Positions 22,286-34,218 are shown, counted from the first letter of the stretch. The stretch: DNA of 64,000 bases from Henckelia pumila (GCF_033568475.1 NC_133123.1:54691522-54755521), one strand, 5' to 3'. Numbers and translations are program-made. Notes: a model not told the origin generated them from the sequence alone.

Positions 22286-24288
22286 TGTAACGCCCCGATT
22301 TTATCTTAATTGACTTTATTTGAGATAATCGGAGATTCCAGAGTTCAAGAGCCGACTTAATTTTGATCAGGGTCCTTTTTGCAAATTTCGGAATTTTCAG
22401 GGACTAAAATGCAAATTTGGGATTTGTTAGATATTTAAGCATGAGATTGACTTTTCTTCACTCATTCCCTTCCCCTCCAAGTCGTCTCCCTCCATTGAAG
22501 CAATTCCCAAGTTCTTCAAGCTTTTAGATTTCTCCCCCGAGCTCGATCCGTCCATTGGAAATTATTTCTGAAGGCAGATTAGCGATCACGGCTGAGAGAT
22601 CTTCGTTATATCGTAAGTATTTCTCCGATCAGATTCGTTCTATTTTTCGGATGTTGTTAGAATCGATTGAATTTGGAGTATGTTGATTTTGGCAGAGTTC
22701 TGATCGTTTATTCTCTGTCGGTTTTGAAATAGAGCGTCGTTCGGATTTGTTATTAATTTTTAGGCTTTAATTCGAAAATGGGATTTTTGGATTTGTTGGA
22801 ATTGGATTGGATTGGATGAATTATTGTTGTTATGGGTTGTTGGGATTGATATTTAGATGTTTGCATTTTTGGTTAGGTGAATTTCTAGACGTTATGCCGC
22901 CGGTTTGAATTTTAAGAATTTTTGAAGTTTTGTTGAGTTTTGGGATTATTTTGGTTTGGATGGATTGTTATTGGACTGTGTTTGTATCCGTACAGATTGA
23001 TTGAAGATAGCGGAGTTCAGAATTGACAGCTTTCGAATTGTTGAAGAGTTGATCGAGGTTTGGTATCGAGTTGATCTCATCCTCGGAAGTTGACTTGAAT
23101 TATCTTCATCGTTGAACTTTCTTTGGAATGGAATTTTGATTTGAAATTCTTGTATTGTTGTTGTTTCCAGGTTTGGAGCATCGACGTTTGAAAGAGGTAT
23201 AAGATGACTTAGATTGGAATGGAACGTGTGACTCGAATCCGACTTGATTCGAGTGTTCCGAAGAATCACATACTTGCATGTTATTTGCTTTTGATTGAAT
23301 ATATTTGATTGAGTTATGTTTGCATTGCATTCATCTTGATCCAGAATCCTTGATTTGAGCAGCGGGCAGGACGGCCCTTTTGATGATAGACGTTTTGTGG
23401 ATTATATTGTGCGTGGCCTGGGTGTAGCCGTTTCACCTAGTGCTAGCATACTCCTTATAGTTGCACCAAAGTCTAGATGATGGAGATACGTAGCACCACC
23501 TCGATCGGGAGAGTCGGTGAGTTGTTTACGTGATCTCGTCCTCGGGATCCCAAAGCAAAAGTAGCAACTCTTTTGATTATCCAACTTGATAATCCCAGAT
23601 TTAAAGACATGCATTTCATTTTGAATTCTCTTGGAATTGCATGGTTGATATGTGAATAGCTGGAAGTTGATGTATTTCGTTTTGAGATACTTATTTGATA
23701 TTGCATGGTTGTCTCTTTTACTGGGAATATTATTCTCACCGGATTATCCGGCTGTTGTCTTTGTTTGTATGTGTACTTGGCAACAGGAGAGATCGCATGG
23801 ATAGGTGGTCGAGTTGATAGAGTGAGGCCTTGTTGTTTTAGAAGTCGAATATGTAATCGAACTTAGATCGTATTCGAACTTGTATTGCATTGCATTGAAT
23901 AAGCTAGATTGAAGCATGTTCTATTAGTTTGAGATTGTATAACTTTAGAACTACTCTGTATTGGATTATGCATGGGTATTAACGTTTTGAGTTGCGTTGT
24001 AATGCATGATTTCGTTTTGAAAGGGTTGGAGTCGAGCCTCCTTGTTTTCTGCTGTTTCCTTGTTCTGCAGCAGGGGGCGCCCGAGCTGCAGTTTTTAGCC
24101 GCCCGGGCGCACACCCGTTCGAGCCAAACATCAGGTTGCTGTTTTTGGAGGCGCCCGGGCTGCAGTTTTTAGCCGCCCGGGCGCACCCCCTTTTAAAAAA
24201 TATATATATTTCTTGCTTTTAGTCTTGGATCTTGTTTGCTTAATTGTTGTCTAATCCGATATTAGTTGTTTAGAACCGAGGTCTCACA
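22286..24288 (+). repeat. E2 3' LTR
   Basis: 2003 bp and uninterrupted. It is the partner of the split 5' LTR at a few per cent divergence. It ends ...gaggtctcaca, followed by target duplication gtatg (24289-24293). It carries its own GC hairpin block at 24066-24190. Confidence 0.93.
24066..24190 (+). repeat. GC-rich hairpin pair in the E2 3' LTR
   Basis: Counterpart of 19881-20005, with the same two hairpins and loops. The first stem is slightly weaker here. It is followed by an A-run and a TA-rich tail. Confidence 0.72.
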
Positions 24289-24293
24289 GTATG

Positions 24294-24995
24294 CATTTGA
24301 ATTGAGTTTAGACATGCTTTTGGAATTGCTTGTCTTGTATGTATATATATCTTGTTTCGATATATTATTTGATATGCATGTTTTGTCTCTTTTACTGGGA
24401 ATTGTATTCTCACCGGTTTATCCGGCTGTTGTCTTTGTTTGTATGTGTACTTGGCAACAGGAGGATCAGGAGTTGGACCGAGTCGTCTTGGTTAGCTTGG
24501 GGTGAGATTGATAGAAGTGAGACTCCACGTCGTAGGTTCGAGTTTGTTGAACTTGTATTAGTTTTGCTGAGTCTTTTGAACTCTATTTTAGAACTCGACT
24601 TTTGGTTGTAATTTTTGGGCAGAGCTTAGAACCCGGTGTATGTTCTAAATATGGATTTGTATTGTATTTGAGTCTTGGAATATCTAGAATTTCCTTTGTT
24701 GTTTTTCTCCCAGGCTCTCCCTCCCTTTCTGTCCATTTTGCCTGTGCGCGGGCGAGGCATTACCTCGCGCGCGCGCGAGGAGCCTGGAGAGGCTCGGGAG
24801 TTTTGGCCCGCGCGCGCGCGCGCGAGAATTTCCGCGAGCCTCTGCTCGCGTAGCCTGCGCGCGCGCGAGGTGATGACCTCGCGCGGGCGCGAGGCTCGCT
24901 TTAAAAAAAAAAAAATTGATTCGATTTCACGCGGCTCTTCGTGTTCGATTTTGTGTAATTATTCGAGAATAGAAGATTAGAAACGGGGTCTCACA
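24294..24995 (+). repeat. E1 5' LTR, second part
   Basis: It continues the E1 LTR after E2 and its target duplication, matching 30868-31576. It contains the conserved core (about 24385-24462) and the CG-rich block (24745-24900). It ends tctcaca at 24995. Confidence 0.92.
24745..24900 (+). repeat. CG-rich block with hairpins in the E1 5' LTR
   Basis: A stretch of very high GC in AT-rich surroundings. It includes a 16-base alternating (CG)8 run at 24809-24824 and inverted repeats around gaggtgatgacctc. It is followed by an A-run and lies about 95 bp before the LTR end. The counterpart is at 31331-31480. Confidence 0.75.
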
Positions 24996-25000
24996 TTAAG

Positions 25001-25012
25001 TGGTATCAGAGC
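25001..25012 (+). other. E1 primer-binding site
   Basis: TGGTATCAGAGC, complementary to initiator tRNA-Met, lies five bases after the 5' LTR end. Confidence 0.92.
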
Positions 25013-28000
25013 GATAAGATTCTTGGAATTGAACTAGAGTGAGTGGGGTAGATCGAGTCCGCATGAATTGAATTCTCGCATGTGATTGATTTATTTAAAT
25101 GATTATTTAAATACTTGCGAGCATGATTTATTGATTCTTCAATTAATTGAATTACATGAGTTGTGATTTAATTTTAGAATCACGATTACTTGATTTGATC
25201 GAAAGCATGCTTTATTATTTGTAAATTACTTGAAATTGCATGATTATGTGATTTAAAATTTAAAGAATGAATTACTTGAAATATGAACTGTATTTTAATT
25301 TCGGATCCGAGTTCCACCATCTGCTTGAGCTAGCAGATCAGAGATTGTTTGCAATGAGAATTAGAATTTGATTGAGAACCGAAATTCAGTGATTTGTAGT
25401 TGAACGAACTTATCGAAAAGAGATGTGGAACACTGAATTTTGAGATGGAGATTTTGTGTCCATTTCTTACTGATTATCAGAATTTTCTCCTGAAGAACTT
25501 TAGCAGACGACAACCAACAATAACTCCTTCGACTGATCTAGATCGTACCACTATTGCACTGAAAGATGTCACACTTTCACCGATGGGAGTACTACCAAGG
25601 AGGTTTTAGTCGTTTATATTACCAATTTTGAAGAGTACCGAGAATGTTATCTGATGTAGAAGTTGAATAGAAGATATCGATAAGTTGGGTGATTCTATGA
25701 ACTACACAGATGATCGGGGAATTCGGTTAGTGTGGTACCAACTTAGAGAATTGATAAAAGTTGGTAGAATTGGAGAAGAAAGATTTAGGGAATCAAGGTT
25801 TGATCACTTTTTGGAATCCTCCTCCATCCGAATCTCTTCGACAGATTCCTTTTCACCGTTTGATCAGAATTAGAGGGACTTAGAAATCATCTTTAATCGA
25901 AGCGGAAGCAGTTTGGGAAATCATTGAGCAGTGCCTTGTCATGGGAAGACGTTGTCAGTTCTGTCATCAGCCCGGACACTATGCCAGAGTTCGTCATCAT
26001 AATATTATCGAGAGATCTTTGAAGAGGAATTCCTTTTGTAGTCAGCTCTGACAGAGATGCAAGCCGTTTCAGTTGCTCCTTTCGGCCGCAATAACAGAAT
26101 CTTGGAGAACTCAACCTTATGACGAATCAATCTTTGAGGCAACAGATTCTAGTTGCACTTTTATCGAGGATCAGACTTAGTTTTCACCGATGACGACTGC
26201 AGGAATCTGTAGATTTGATTTGATTGGTGGTTAGTTGCTTTATCCAGTACAAGAATACAGTGGATTTGTTTCAGGAAGTCGACAGATTCCGATCCGAGTC
26301 AATAGACGAACGGAAATCCTCCGGTAAGGATTCTCGATTCCAGGATTCCTTGTTAGTTAATCTGCCGAATGACCTTCTGATTTCAGAATTTTGCGGTGGA
26401 ATTCTCTTGTTCAACTGTTGTCCTAGAAACTAGCCTGATTTCAGTTATCAGATTTTGATTTGATTGGTTGTTAGTTGCTTTATCCAGTACAAGACTACAG
26501 TGGATTTGTTTCAGGAAGTCGACAGATTCCGATCCGAGTCAATAGACGAACGTAAATCCTCCGGTAAGGATTCTCGATTCCAGGATTCCTTGTTAGTTAA
26601 TCTGCCGAATGACCTTCTGATTTCATAATTTTGCGGAGGAATTCTCTTGTTCAACTGTTGTCCAAGAAACTAGCCTGATTTAATTGATAAACCAGTGGTT
26701 AGAGAGTTGTTGTTATCATCCGAATGAGATTTCTGGATATTTCTCTGAGTCATGAGGTTAGAGTCAGCAATGACTTGAGATCAGTCATCATCAGCTGAGA
26801 GTTTGTCAGGAAGAAGTATTGGAGACTGGACTTGGATCGACGTATGACTGCCTTGGAGTATAGTCGTACCGTTTGAAGTGAAAACTCGTCTATAGTATTG
26901 TAGATCTTTTGAACTGAATATATCAGAGATATTTAGATGTAATTAGAAATTCTTATCAATCTTTTCGGTTCTGTTCGAAGAATAGTGATGATCATACAGA
27001 GTATTGGAGAATGGTCTTACAGAATTTTGTGCCAAGACGAGGCATGCTTTACTATTGAAGTCTGAATTTTGATTGTATCGAGATGTCCTTTCCTCAATCA
27101 TTTAATTCTAGAGCTGGAATTTCTGTGATCATTTCAAGACCGAAGCTGTTTTGATTGAAGCCAAACCGACATATGTACCTGAGAGTTGAAGATTTTGAGT
27201 TCTATATCAGATTTTCGAGAGATTCTTATCGCCGTGGAGTAGATTTCTCATCTAACTCTAGAGAATTCACTTGTATCTTAACCAAATCTTATGAGATCAG
27301 TTTTTTTGACATGAATAAGAGATCGACCCAAGCTCCAGTAATTCTTATTTCCTCTGTACTGATGATATTCAGTGCATTGAATTTTCTTATCTAGATTTTG
27401 GAGGTATTCTTATTCAGAAGAAATCTGTGATAGCTCAGTCATGGTAGCAGATGGAGCAGTTCAAGGATCAACATCCTTTTCGTGATATTGAATTGACAGT
27501 GATCTTATTGCTGTTAGATCGAGCATCTTTATCTCCAGTGAAATTTTCGAAGTCTTTTTGTTGAACTGAGAAGTCAGAGTATGAGTTTCACAACCGAACT
27601 GATTTTGAGATTGAGGAACAGATTGGATATGATGAAGAATCTGATGGTGAATTACAGTATGATCTGAAGTAGAACAGTGCAGCGACTGAAGTTTGAACAG
27701 AATGACCTATTATTATTTTATCTACTACCGTTATTCTCTTGAGCCGATGGATCTGTTCTTATTTTATCTACTATCCTTGACTTCACCGACCGATGAATGT
27801 TGCACTCCTGATTTAGAGTCTGGAACAAATAGGAAGTCTATCAGAATTCTTTTATCCGAACTAAACCAGAATTGATTTAGAAGATGGAGATAGCGCAGAA
27901 AACATATTTGAATTGAAGAATTTATTAAAGAAGAGTCAGTACTGGACACAAGCTGAGTTTCAGGACAGTGACAATACCTCAGTTTTGAGTAATTGTTTTG

Positions 28001-29480
28001 TCGTGTCAGAGATTTTGATTGAGATAGAGTACCTTGATATTTGCACTTTGCACTTATGCATTATTCTCTCAGATGACCGAAAGATGTTCAGAGGATTAAA
28101 GGACCGACTGTCTGTGGTACAACTATTGTCAGATTGTAAAGAAGATTATTTTTTCGACGATTAACTTTCCGAAGCTATTGTTCAGTCGGGAAATTAGCAG
28201 TCAGCTGAACTATTAGACCGATTACAGAATATGCTACTGTTTTCCGTATGGAATGAACTCCAGACTCGACCCAATGTTGACAAGTTTGTCAGAAAGAGTT
28301 TCAGATTATTTTACTCTGTCGCCATTTTATCCGTGCAGAATGGAATTGGGAGCGTTCGACATGTGGTCACGGAGGTATAGAACTGTTTGATTTGGAGATG
28401 CTATCTGACTATAATCGAGATATGACTGTAGTCGGCTTCTGTTTCCGTATAGAATGGATTTCAAACACGACAATATGAATGAGATTGTTGTCAGGAGAAT
28501 TTTCAGATAGTTGATATGTCAAAGTCTGTCCTTTCAAAGAGGTCTTGAGTTAACCTTCACCTTGAACTCAGTCTTTGAGAAACTTTTGTTATTGGATTAT
28601 AATTGAGCTCAGTTTATTGTCCTCAGAACGACGGACATCCAAGAATAAGCGTTATAGACTTTAAGAGGATATGCTGAGCTGTAGTGCTTGATTTTGGCAC
28701 TAGCTGGATGGATTTCTCATCTTTTGAGAGGTTTCTGTACAACAGCTATCAGATGAGTATCTTGATATCAATTTTTTTTTAAATGAGTTGTATGAGAAGA
28801 AATGAGAATCCCAATTGAATTGGGATGATTTTCTGAGTTCCCTGACTTGGGATCAGTTTTGATTCGAGGTTTGATAGACGGATGTAGGCTTCCTGCCTAG
28901 AATGTAGACGACTTGAGAAGAAGGACGAACGAAATAGTCGAATTCCGATGCAGATCTCTGTACTTATGTGCAGGGAGGCCAAGTAATTCAGAAGATTCCT
29001 CCTTTTAGAGGCTGTGGCAGTTATGATAAGGGAGAGAACTATCTCGATGAACTCACGAGTTCCTTGGGGATTCTAGAGAAGATAGGAAATCTCGCCTACC
29101 AACTTTTACTCCTTCAGTTCTCCTTGTATTCCACTACCTCGTCTTCTGTATTCTTAGGGTATTCTCGACGTGCTTCACGTCTTTTGTTGCCAAGTTCACG
29201 GATTTTTCTTGATGTTGAGACGGAAATTGATGTGTCGTCAGTTTTGTTTGAGGCAACCGATTCAGAGTTGACCGAATATAGCTGCAGCTTCTTAGCGGAA
29301 CCGTTTCAGATGAGTTGTACAATTGAGTAGATACGGATTTGAAGAAACGGTACCAGAAGCAGAGTTGATGAGGATCATGATCTTCAGAGTTATTTTGAGA
29401 GAAGAATTATTATAGAAGTCTTCGAACGGTATCTTGTTTTTCTGAGATGGAACTGCTTTGATTTCGAGGACGAAATCGAT
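25013..29480 (+). pseudogene. E1 gag-pol remains (heavily decayed)
   Basis: No long frame survives in 4.5 kb. Recognisable scraps, in normal order, are a gag zinc-knuckle-like CQFCHQPGHYAR near 25950-25990, an integrase PQNDG block near 28615-28640, and an integrase C-terminal stretch (LGILEKIGNLAYQL) near 29068-29110. The order and the wording of the last block place it with the Tekay/Del-like chromoviruses. Very many breaks. Confidence 0.72.
26216..26682 (+). repeat. 240-bp tandem duplication in the E1 interior
   Basis: The segment beginning tttgattggtggttag (26216-about 26442) is repeated with an offset of exactly 240 bp (26456-about 26682). Only a handful of differences separate the copies, so the duplication is recent relative to the decay of the rest of the interior. 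Confidence 0.85.
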
Positions 29481-29483
29481 TCT

Positions 29484-29497
29484 TAGAGGGGGAGAAT
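29484..29497 (+). other. E1 polypurine tract
   Basis: tagagggggagaat directly before the 3' LTR start TGTAAGACC at 29498, preceded by cgaggacgaaatcg. Confidence 0.85.
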
Positions 29498-31576
29498 TGT
29501 AAGACCCTGAAATTAATTATTTCAAGTTTAGCAGAGTTGATTATTATTTATTTTGGAATTAATGAAGATTGATTGGGCTGGGATTTAGTCGATTTAATTT
29601 GGAGTTTCAGGGAGCGAATTGCAATTAAACCGGTTGACTAGTCAGTGGAGATTATTATATTAATTGTTATATATAATATCTACCCATCATCATCCCTTCA
29701 CTCTTCTCTCCTTCCCTCTCCCTCCATCACGCCTATAACCGAGAGAAGCCATGAACGATTCTCCAAGATTCTCCTTCCGTCCGATTTGCTCAATCCGACC
29801 GTCAGATTTCAGATTCGAGTTGAGATTCATGAAGTTTTGCTACGATTCTCCAACCACAACAAAGGCTTCGTTTGGACGTAAGTTTTGCTACGATCCATGA
29901 ACTTTGATTTTTGTTGGGTTGTCAGAATTTGATAATCTTCGAGTATGTTATTCATGAGCTAGCATAGATCGTGTATTCGAAGTCGGTTCAGAAAAAGAAC
30001 GAAGTTTGGATTTTATATGATTTTTGGAGGTTAATTTCAAAAATGAGTCTTGGGTTTTGTTTGGATTTTGGTTGTTTTATGGGATTGGAAGATGGTATGA
30101 GTTGGTTTGTGTTTTATTGAGGAGGAATATTGATGTTGATGATTTTTGGTTTGACCGTTTATAGCCGTTATGCCGTCGAAATCGAGTTTTGGATTATCGG
30201 TTGTTTATTCGGTTTGATTTCCGGGTTTGTTTGAATTAGTAGATTGATATCGAATCCGTATGTTCAACATTTCAGATTTGAGTTGAAAGATTCGGGTTTG
30301 GATCGAACTTGGGAGTTGAATCGTCTCGAGAATTAAAGACGATATAGTATTTAACTTCTTTCTTGGCTTGTTTTGATTCAATTCGATATTGATTGAGTTC
30401 GTTGTTATTTTCAGATTTGAATCCTCGACGAACTTGGAAAGGTAAGAAGACGACAATGGAATGAATGGGACGATTAGCTCGAATTTGAATTAATTCGAGT
30501 GCCCAAAAGAAATCACATACTTGCATGCTACTTGATTTATATGATATTTGTTTTACTTGAATGAGTTTTGACTTGCATTACATTCATATTGAGCCAATTA
30601 CCTTGGTTTTACGGGCAAGAGAGGCCCAGAAGAGTTAGACGTTTTGTGGACTATAGTTGAGTTACATTGGTTAGCAGATTTTTACCAATTGTCGAGAAAC
30701 ACTCTCTATAGGTGCCCAAAGTCTAGAGGAGTAAAATATTCACCGTCCACCTCGATCGGGAGAGTCGGTGAGTTGGTGATATTTTATCCTCGGGATCCCA
30801 AATAAGAGAAGAGAACCTTTACCTCGTGATTATCCAGACTTGATAATCCCAGAGTTTTAAAGACATGGATTGCATTGTATACATTTGAATTGAGTTTAGA
30901 AATGCTTTTGGAATTGCTTTTCTTGTATGCATATATATCTTGTTTCGATATATTATTTGATATGCATGTTTTGTCTCTTTTACTGGGAATTGTATTCTCA
31001 CTGGTTTATCCGGCTGTTGTCTTTGTTTGTATGTGTACATGGCAACAGGAGGATCAGGAGCTGGACCGAGTCGTCTTGGTTAGCTTGGGGTGAGATTGAT
31101 AGAAGTGAGACTCCGCATCGTAGGGTTGAGTTTGTTGAACTTGTATTAGTTTTGCTGAGTCTTTTGAACTCTATTTTAGAACTCGACTTTTGGTTGTAAT
31201 TGTTGGGCAGAGCTTAGAACCCGTTGTATGTTCTAAATATGGATTTGTATTGTATTTGAGTCTTGGAATATCTAGAATTTCCTTTGTTGTTTTTTTCCCA
31301 GGCTCTCCCTCCCTTTCTGTCCATTTTGCCTGCGCGCGGGCGAGGCATCACCTCGCGCACGCGCGATGAGCCTGGAGAGGCTCGGGAGTTTTTGCCCGCG
31401 CGCGCGCGAGCATTTCCGCGAGCCTTTGCTCGCGTAGCCTACGCGCGCGCGAGGTGATGACCTCGCGCGGGCGCGAGGCTCTATTTAAAAAAAAAATTGA
31501 TTTGATTTTACGCGGCTCTTCGTGTTCGATTTTGTGTAATTATTCAAGAATAGAAGATTAGAAACAGGGTCTCACA
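29498..31576 (+). repeat. E1 3' LTR
   Basis: 2079 bp and uninterrupted. It ends ...gggtctcaca, followed by target duplication agatc (31577-31581). It shows the undisrupted form of the E2 target site near 30862-30868 and carries the conserved core (about 30970-31050) and the CG-rich block. Confidence 0.93.
31331..31480 (+). repeat. CG-rich block with hairpins in the E1 3' LTR
   Basis: Counterpart of 24745-24900, with a shorter alternating CG run, the same gaggtgatgacctc hairpin, and an A-run following. Confidence 0.72.
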
Positions 31577-31627
31577 AGATCAGTACTAGGATGGGTGACC
31601 CCTTGGGAAGTCCTCGTGTTGCACTCC
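31577..31627 (+). pseudogene. 5S rRNA gene unit 7, 3' part
   Basis: It begins with the right target duplication agatc, then continues from nt 74 to the 3' end (AGTACTAGGATGGGTGACC...GCACTCC). It holds box C but no 5' half. Unit 8 starts at the expected distance once the nest length is subtracted (520 bp from the start of unit 7). Confidence 0.94.
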
Positions 31628-32028
31628 TTTTTCATTAATTTCTTTTTTTAATACTCGAACTTATCGTTCCTCCGATTCCTCGCCATCCTATTCCCGACTC
31701 TATCAGTCCAATCCGCGAAAAGAAAAGATGTAATAGACTGAATCACACGACGTGGACGTGCGATCTGGGTGACGCAGGCCGCTTTGGTGGGTCCCAAAGC
31801 GCCCTACGGGAAAAACGACCCGAAAGACCATCTCCGGTTTGGAATTTTTTGCATCTCCATCTCTTAGACCGAGATGCGCACTGTAGGTATCGAGACGAGT
31901 TTCGCGTGAGAAGGCTGAAGCTCCCGTAACACTCAGCCGATCGAAAGTTATGTCCGTTCGAAAGTGCAGCGCCTGTTCCTCCGATCTTCAATTCGAGAGA
32001 CAAAACAACAAAGAATTCATTTACTGTT

Positions 32029-32147
32029 GGGTGCGATCATACCAACACTAATGCACCGGATCCCATCATAACTCCGAAGTTAAGCGTGATTGGGCGAGAG
32101 CAGTACTATGATGGGTGACCCCCTGGGATGTCCTTGTGTTGCACCTC
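32029..32147 (+). rRNA. 5S rRNA gene, unit 8
   Basis: Full-length, with about eight differences: AACACTAATG, ATCATAACTCC, GTGATTGGG, TACTATGATGGG, GGGATGTCCTTG and GCACCTC. Two fall in the promoter region between box A and box C. Confidence 0.93.
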
Positions 32148-32543
32148 TTTTTTCATTAACTTTTTTATTACTCGTATTTATTCTTCCTCCGATTCCTCGC
32201 CGTCCTATTCCTGACTCTTACAGACCAATACTCGGATAGAAAAGGTGCAATAGACTGAATCACATGATTTAGACGTGCGATCTGGGTGATGCGGGCCGCT
32301 TCGGTGGGTCCCAGCGCGCCCTACTTGAAAAACGACCCAAAAGACCATCTCCAGGTTGGAATTTGTGTGTCTCCGTCTCTTAGAACGAGATGCGTGCTAT
32401 GGGTGTCAAGACGAGATTCGCGTGAGCAGGTTGAAGCTCCAGTAACTCTCAGCCGATCGAAAGTTATGTCCGTTTAAAAGTGTAGCGTCTGTTCCTACGA
32501 TCCGCAATTCGAGGGACAAAACAACAAAAATTCATTCACTGTT

Positions 32544-32662
32544 GGGTGCGATCATACCAGCATTAATGCACCGGATCCCATCAGAACTCCGAAGTTAAAA
32601 GTGCTTGGGTGAGAGCAGTACTAGGATGGGTGACCCCTTGGGAAGTCCTCGTGTTGCACCCC
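32544..32662 (+). rRNA. 5S rRNA gene, unit 9
   Basis: Full-length and close to consensus. Differences are GCATTAATG, TTAAAAGTGC and GGGTGAGAG. Helix I arms GGGTGC and GCACCC pair perfectly. Box C (about 32623-32640) matches consensus apart from the common ccttggg variant. A good candidate for a transcribable copy. Confidence 0.95.
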
Positions 32663-32690
32663 TTTTTCATTAATTTCTTTTTTTATTACT
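32661..32690 (+). terminator. Pol III terminator after 5S unit 9 (type site)
   Basis: The gene end CCCC is followed at once by TTTTT (32663-32667) and a second T7 run about 15 bases later. The same pair of T-runs follows nearly every 5S unit in the window, so this site stands for all of them. Confidence 0.85.
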
Positions 32691-33061
32691 CGTACTTCTT
32701 GTTCCTCCGATTCCTTGCCGTCCTATTCCCGACTCTTACAGTCCAATCCTTGAATAGAAAAATGCAATAGACTGAATCACACAACGTGGACGTGCGATCT
32801 GGGTGACGTGAGCTGCTTCGGTGGGTCCCAGCGCACCCTACGGGAAAAACGATCCAAAAGACCATCTCCGGGTTGGAATTGTTGTGTCTTCGTCTATTAG
32901 AACGAGATGCGTTCTATGGGAATCGAGACGAGCTTCGCATGAGCAGGTTGAAGCTCCCGTAACTCTCAGCCGATCAAAAGTTATGTCCGTTTAAAAGTGC
33001 AGTGCCTGTTCCTACGATCCGCAATTCGAGAGACAAAAGAACAAAGAATTCATTCACTGTT

Positions 33062-33180
33062 GGGTGCGATCATACCAGTAATAATGCACCGGATCCCATC
33101 AGAACTCCGAAGTTAAGCGTGCTTGGGCGAGAGCAGTACTAGGTTTGGTGACCCCCTGGGAAGTCCTCGTGTTGCACCCC
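33062..33180 (+). rRNA. 5S rRNA gene, unit 10
   Basis: Full-length and close to consensus. Differences are AGTAATAATG and AGGTTTGGTG in the box C region. Helix I is intact. Confidence 0.94.
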
Positions 33181-33581
33181 TTTTTCATTAATTTCTTTTT
33201 TTTATTACTCGTACTTCTTTTTCCTCTGATTCCTCTCCGTCCTATTCCCGACTCTTATAGTCTAATCCTTGGATATAAAAGATGCAATATACTGAATCAC
33301 ACGACGTGGACGTGCGATCTGGGAGATGCGGGCTGCTTCGATGGGTCCCAGCGCGCCCTACGGGAAAAACGACCCAAAAGACCATCTCCGGGTTGGAATT
33401 TGTTCGTCTCCGTCTCTTTGACCGAGATGTGTGCTGTAGGTATCGAGACGAGTTTCGTGTGAGCAGGCTGAAGCTCCCGTAACTCTCAGCCGATCGAAAG
33501 TAATGTGCGTTTGAATGTGCAGCGCCTGTTCCTCCGATCCGCAATTTGAGAGACAAAACAATAAAGAATTCATTCACTGTT

Positions 33582-33700
33582 GGGTGTGATCATACCAGAA
33601 CTAATGCATCGGATCCCATCAGAACTCCGAACTTAAGCGTGCTGTGGCGAGAGCAGTACTAGGATGGGTGACCCCTTGGGAAGTCCTCGTGTTGCACCCA
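33582..33700 (+). rRNA. 5S rRNA gene, unit 11
   Basis: Full-length. Differences are GGGTGTG, AGAACTAATGCATCGG, GAACTTAAG and GTGCTGTGGCG; it ends CACCCA. Its gene body resembles unit 5 (shared GAACTTAAG, GCATCGG and CACCCA), so the two probably share recent ancestry. Confidence 0.93.
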
Positions 33701-34099
33701 TTTTTCATTTATTTCTTTTTTTATTACTGGTACTTCTGGTTCCTCCGATTCCTCTCCGTCCTATTCCCGACTCTTTCAATCCAATATGCGGATAGAAAAT
33801 ATGAAAAGACTGAATCACACAATGTGGACATGCGATCTGTGTGACGCGGGCCTCTTTGGTGGGTCCCAGCGCGCCCTACGGGAAAAACGACCGGAAATAC
33901 CATCTTCGGGTTGGAATTTGTACGTCTTCATCTCTTAGACCGAGATGCGCGCTATAGGTATCGAGAAGAGATTCGCGTGAGCAGGCTGAAGCTCGCGTAA
34001 CTCTCAGCCGATCGAAAGTTATGTTTCTTTGAAATGGCAGCGCCTGTTCCTCCGATCCGCAAATCGAGAGACAAAACAATAAAGAATTCATTCACTGTT

Positions 34100-34218
34100 G
34101 GGTGTGATCATACCAGCACTATTGCATCGGATCCCATCAGAACTCCAAAGTTAAGCTTGCTTGGGCAAGAGCAGTACTAGGATGGGTGACCCCCTGGGAA
34201 GTCCTCGTGTTCCACCCC
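34100..34218 (+). rRNA. 5S rRNA gene, unit 12
   Basis: Full-length. Differences are GGGTGTG, ACTATTGCATCGG, CTCCAAAG, GCTTGC, GGGCAAGAG and GTTCCACCCC. Promoter-region changes make normal activity doubtful. Confidence 0.93.

Larger units (their letters stand above)
11124..24288 (+). mobile_element. E2: Ty3/gypsy element nested in the E1 5' LTR
   Basis: The termini are TGTAACGCC...GGTCTCACA with target duplication gtatg. The 5' LTR is in two parts (11124-11893 and 18867-20100, about 2.0 kb) because E3 is inserted in it. The interior is only about 2.2 kb (20101-22285), and the 3' LTR is 22286-24288 (2003 bp). Its LTR shares a core and both ends with E1, so E1 and E2 are sister families. The interior is too short for full gag-pol and holds only an integrase scrap. 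It may be a deletion derivative moved in trans, or a very decayed copy. Badly broken. Confidence 0.92.
9759..31576 (+). mobile_element. E1: Ty3/gypsy element, outer member of nest 1
   Basis: The termini are TGTAAGACCC...GGTCTCACA with target duplication agatc. The plus orientation comes from the primer-binding site (25001-25012) on the left and the polypurine tract on the right. Its own sequence is the 5' LTR in two parts (9759-11123 and 24294-24995, about 2067 bp), an interior of 24996-29497 (about 4.5 kb) and a 3' LTR of 2079 bp. E2 sits inside the 5' LTR. The interior carries gag and integrase relics of the Tekay/Del-like chromovirus type but no long reading frame. It is badly broken, with far more than ten breaks, and is older than E2 and E3. 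Confidence 0.92.

Noticed and set aside
24745-24900. CpG-rich stretch as a host promoter or CpG island
   Set aside because: It lies inside the E1 LTR and recurs in the partner LTR at 31331-31480, so it belongs to the element.
33358-33573. Recurring minus-strand open frames of about 71 codons (MNSLLFCLSNCGSEEQALHFQTDI-like) in almost every 5S spacer
   Set aside because: They recur because the spacer recurs. They vary freely in sequence, differ in length and frame between units, and lie antisense to rDNA. No sign of selection on protein sequence and no known family.
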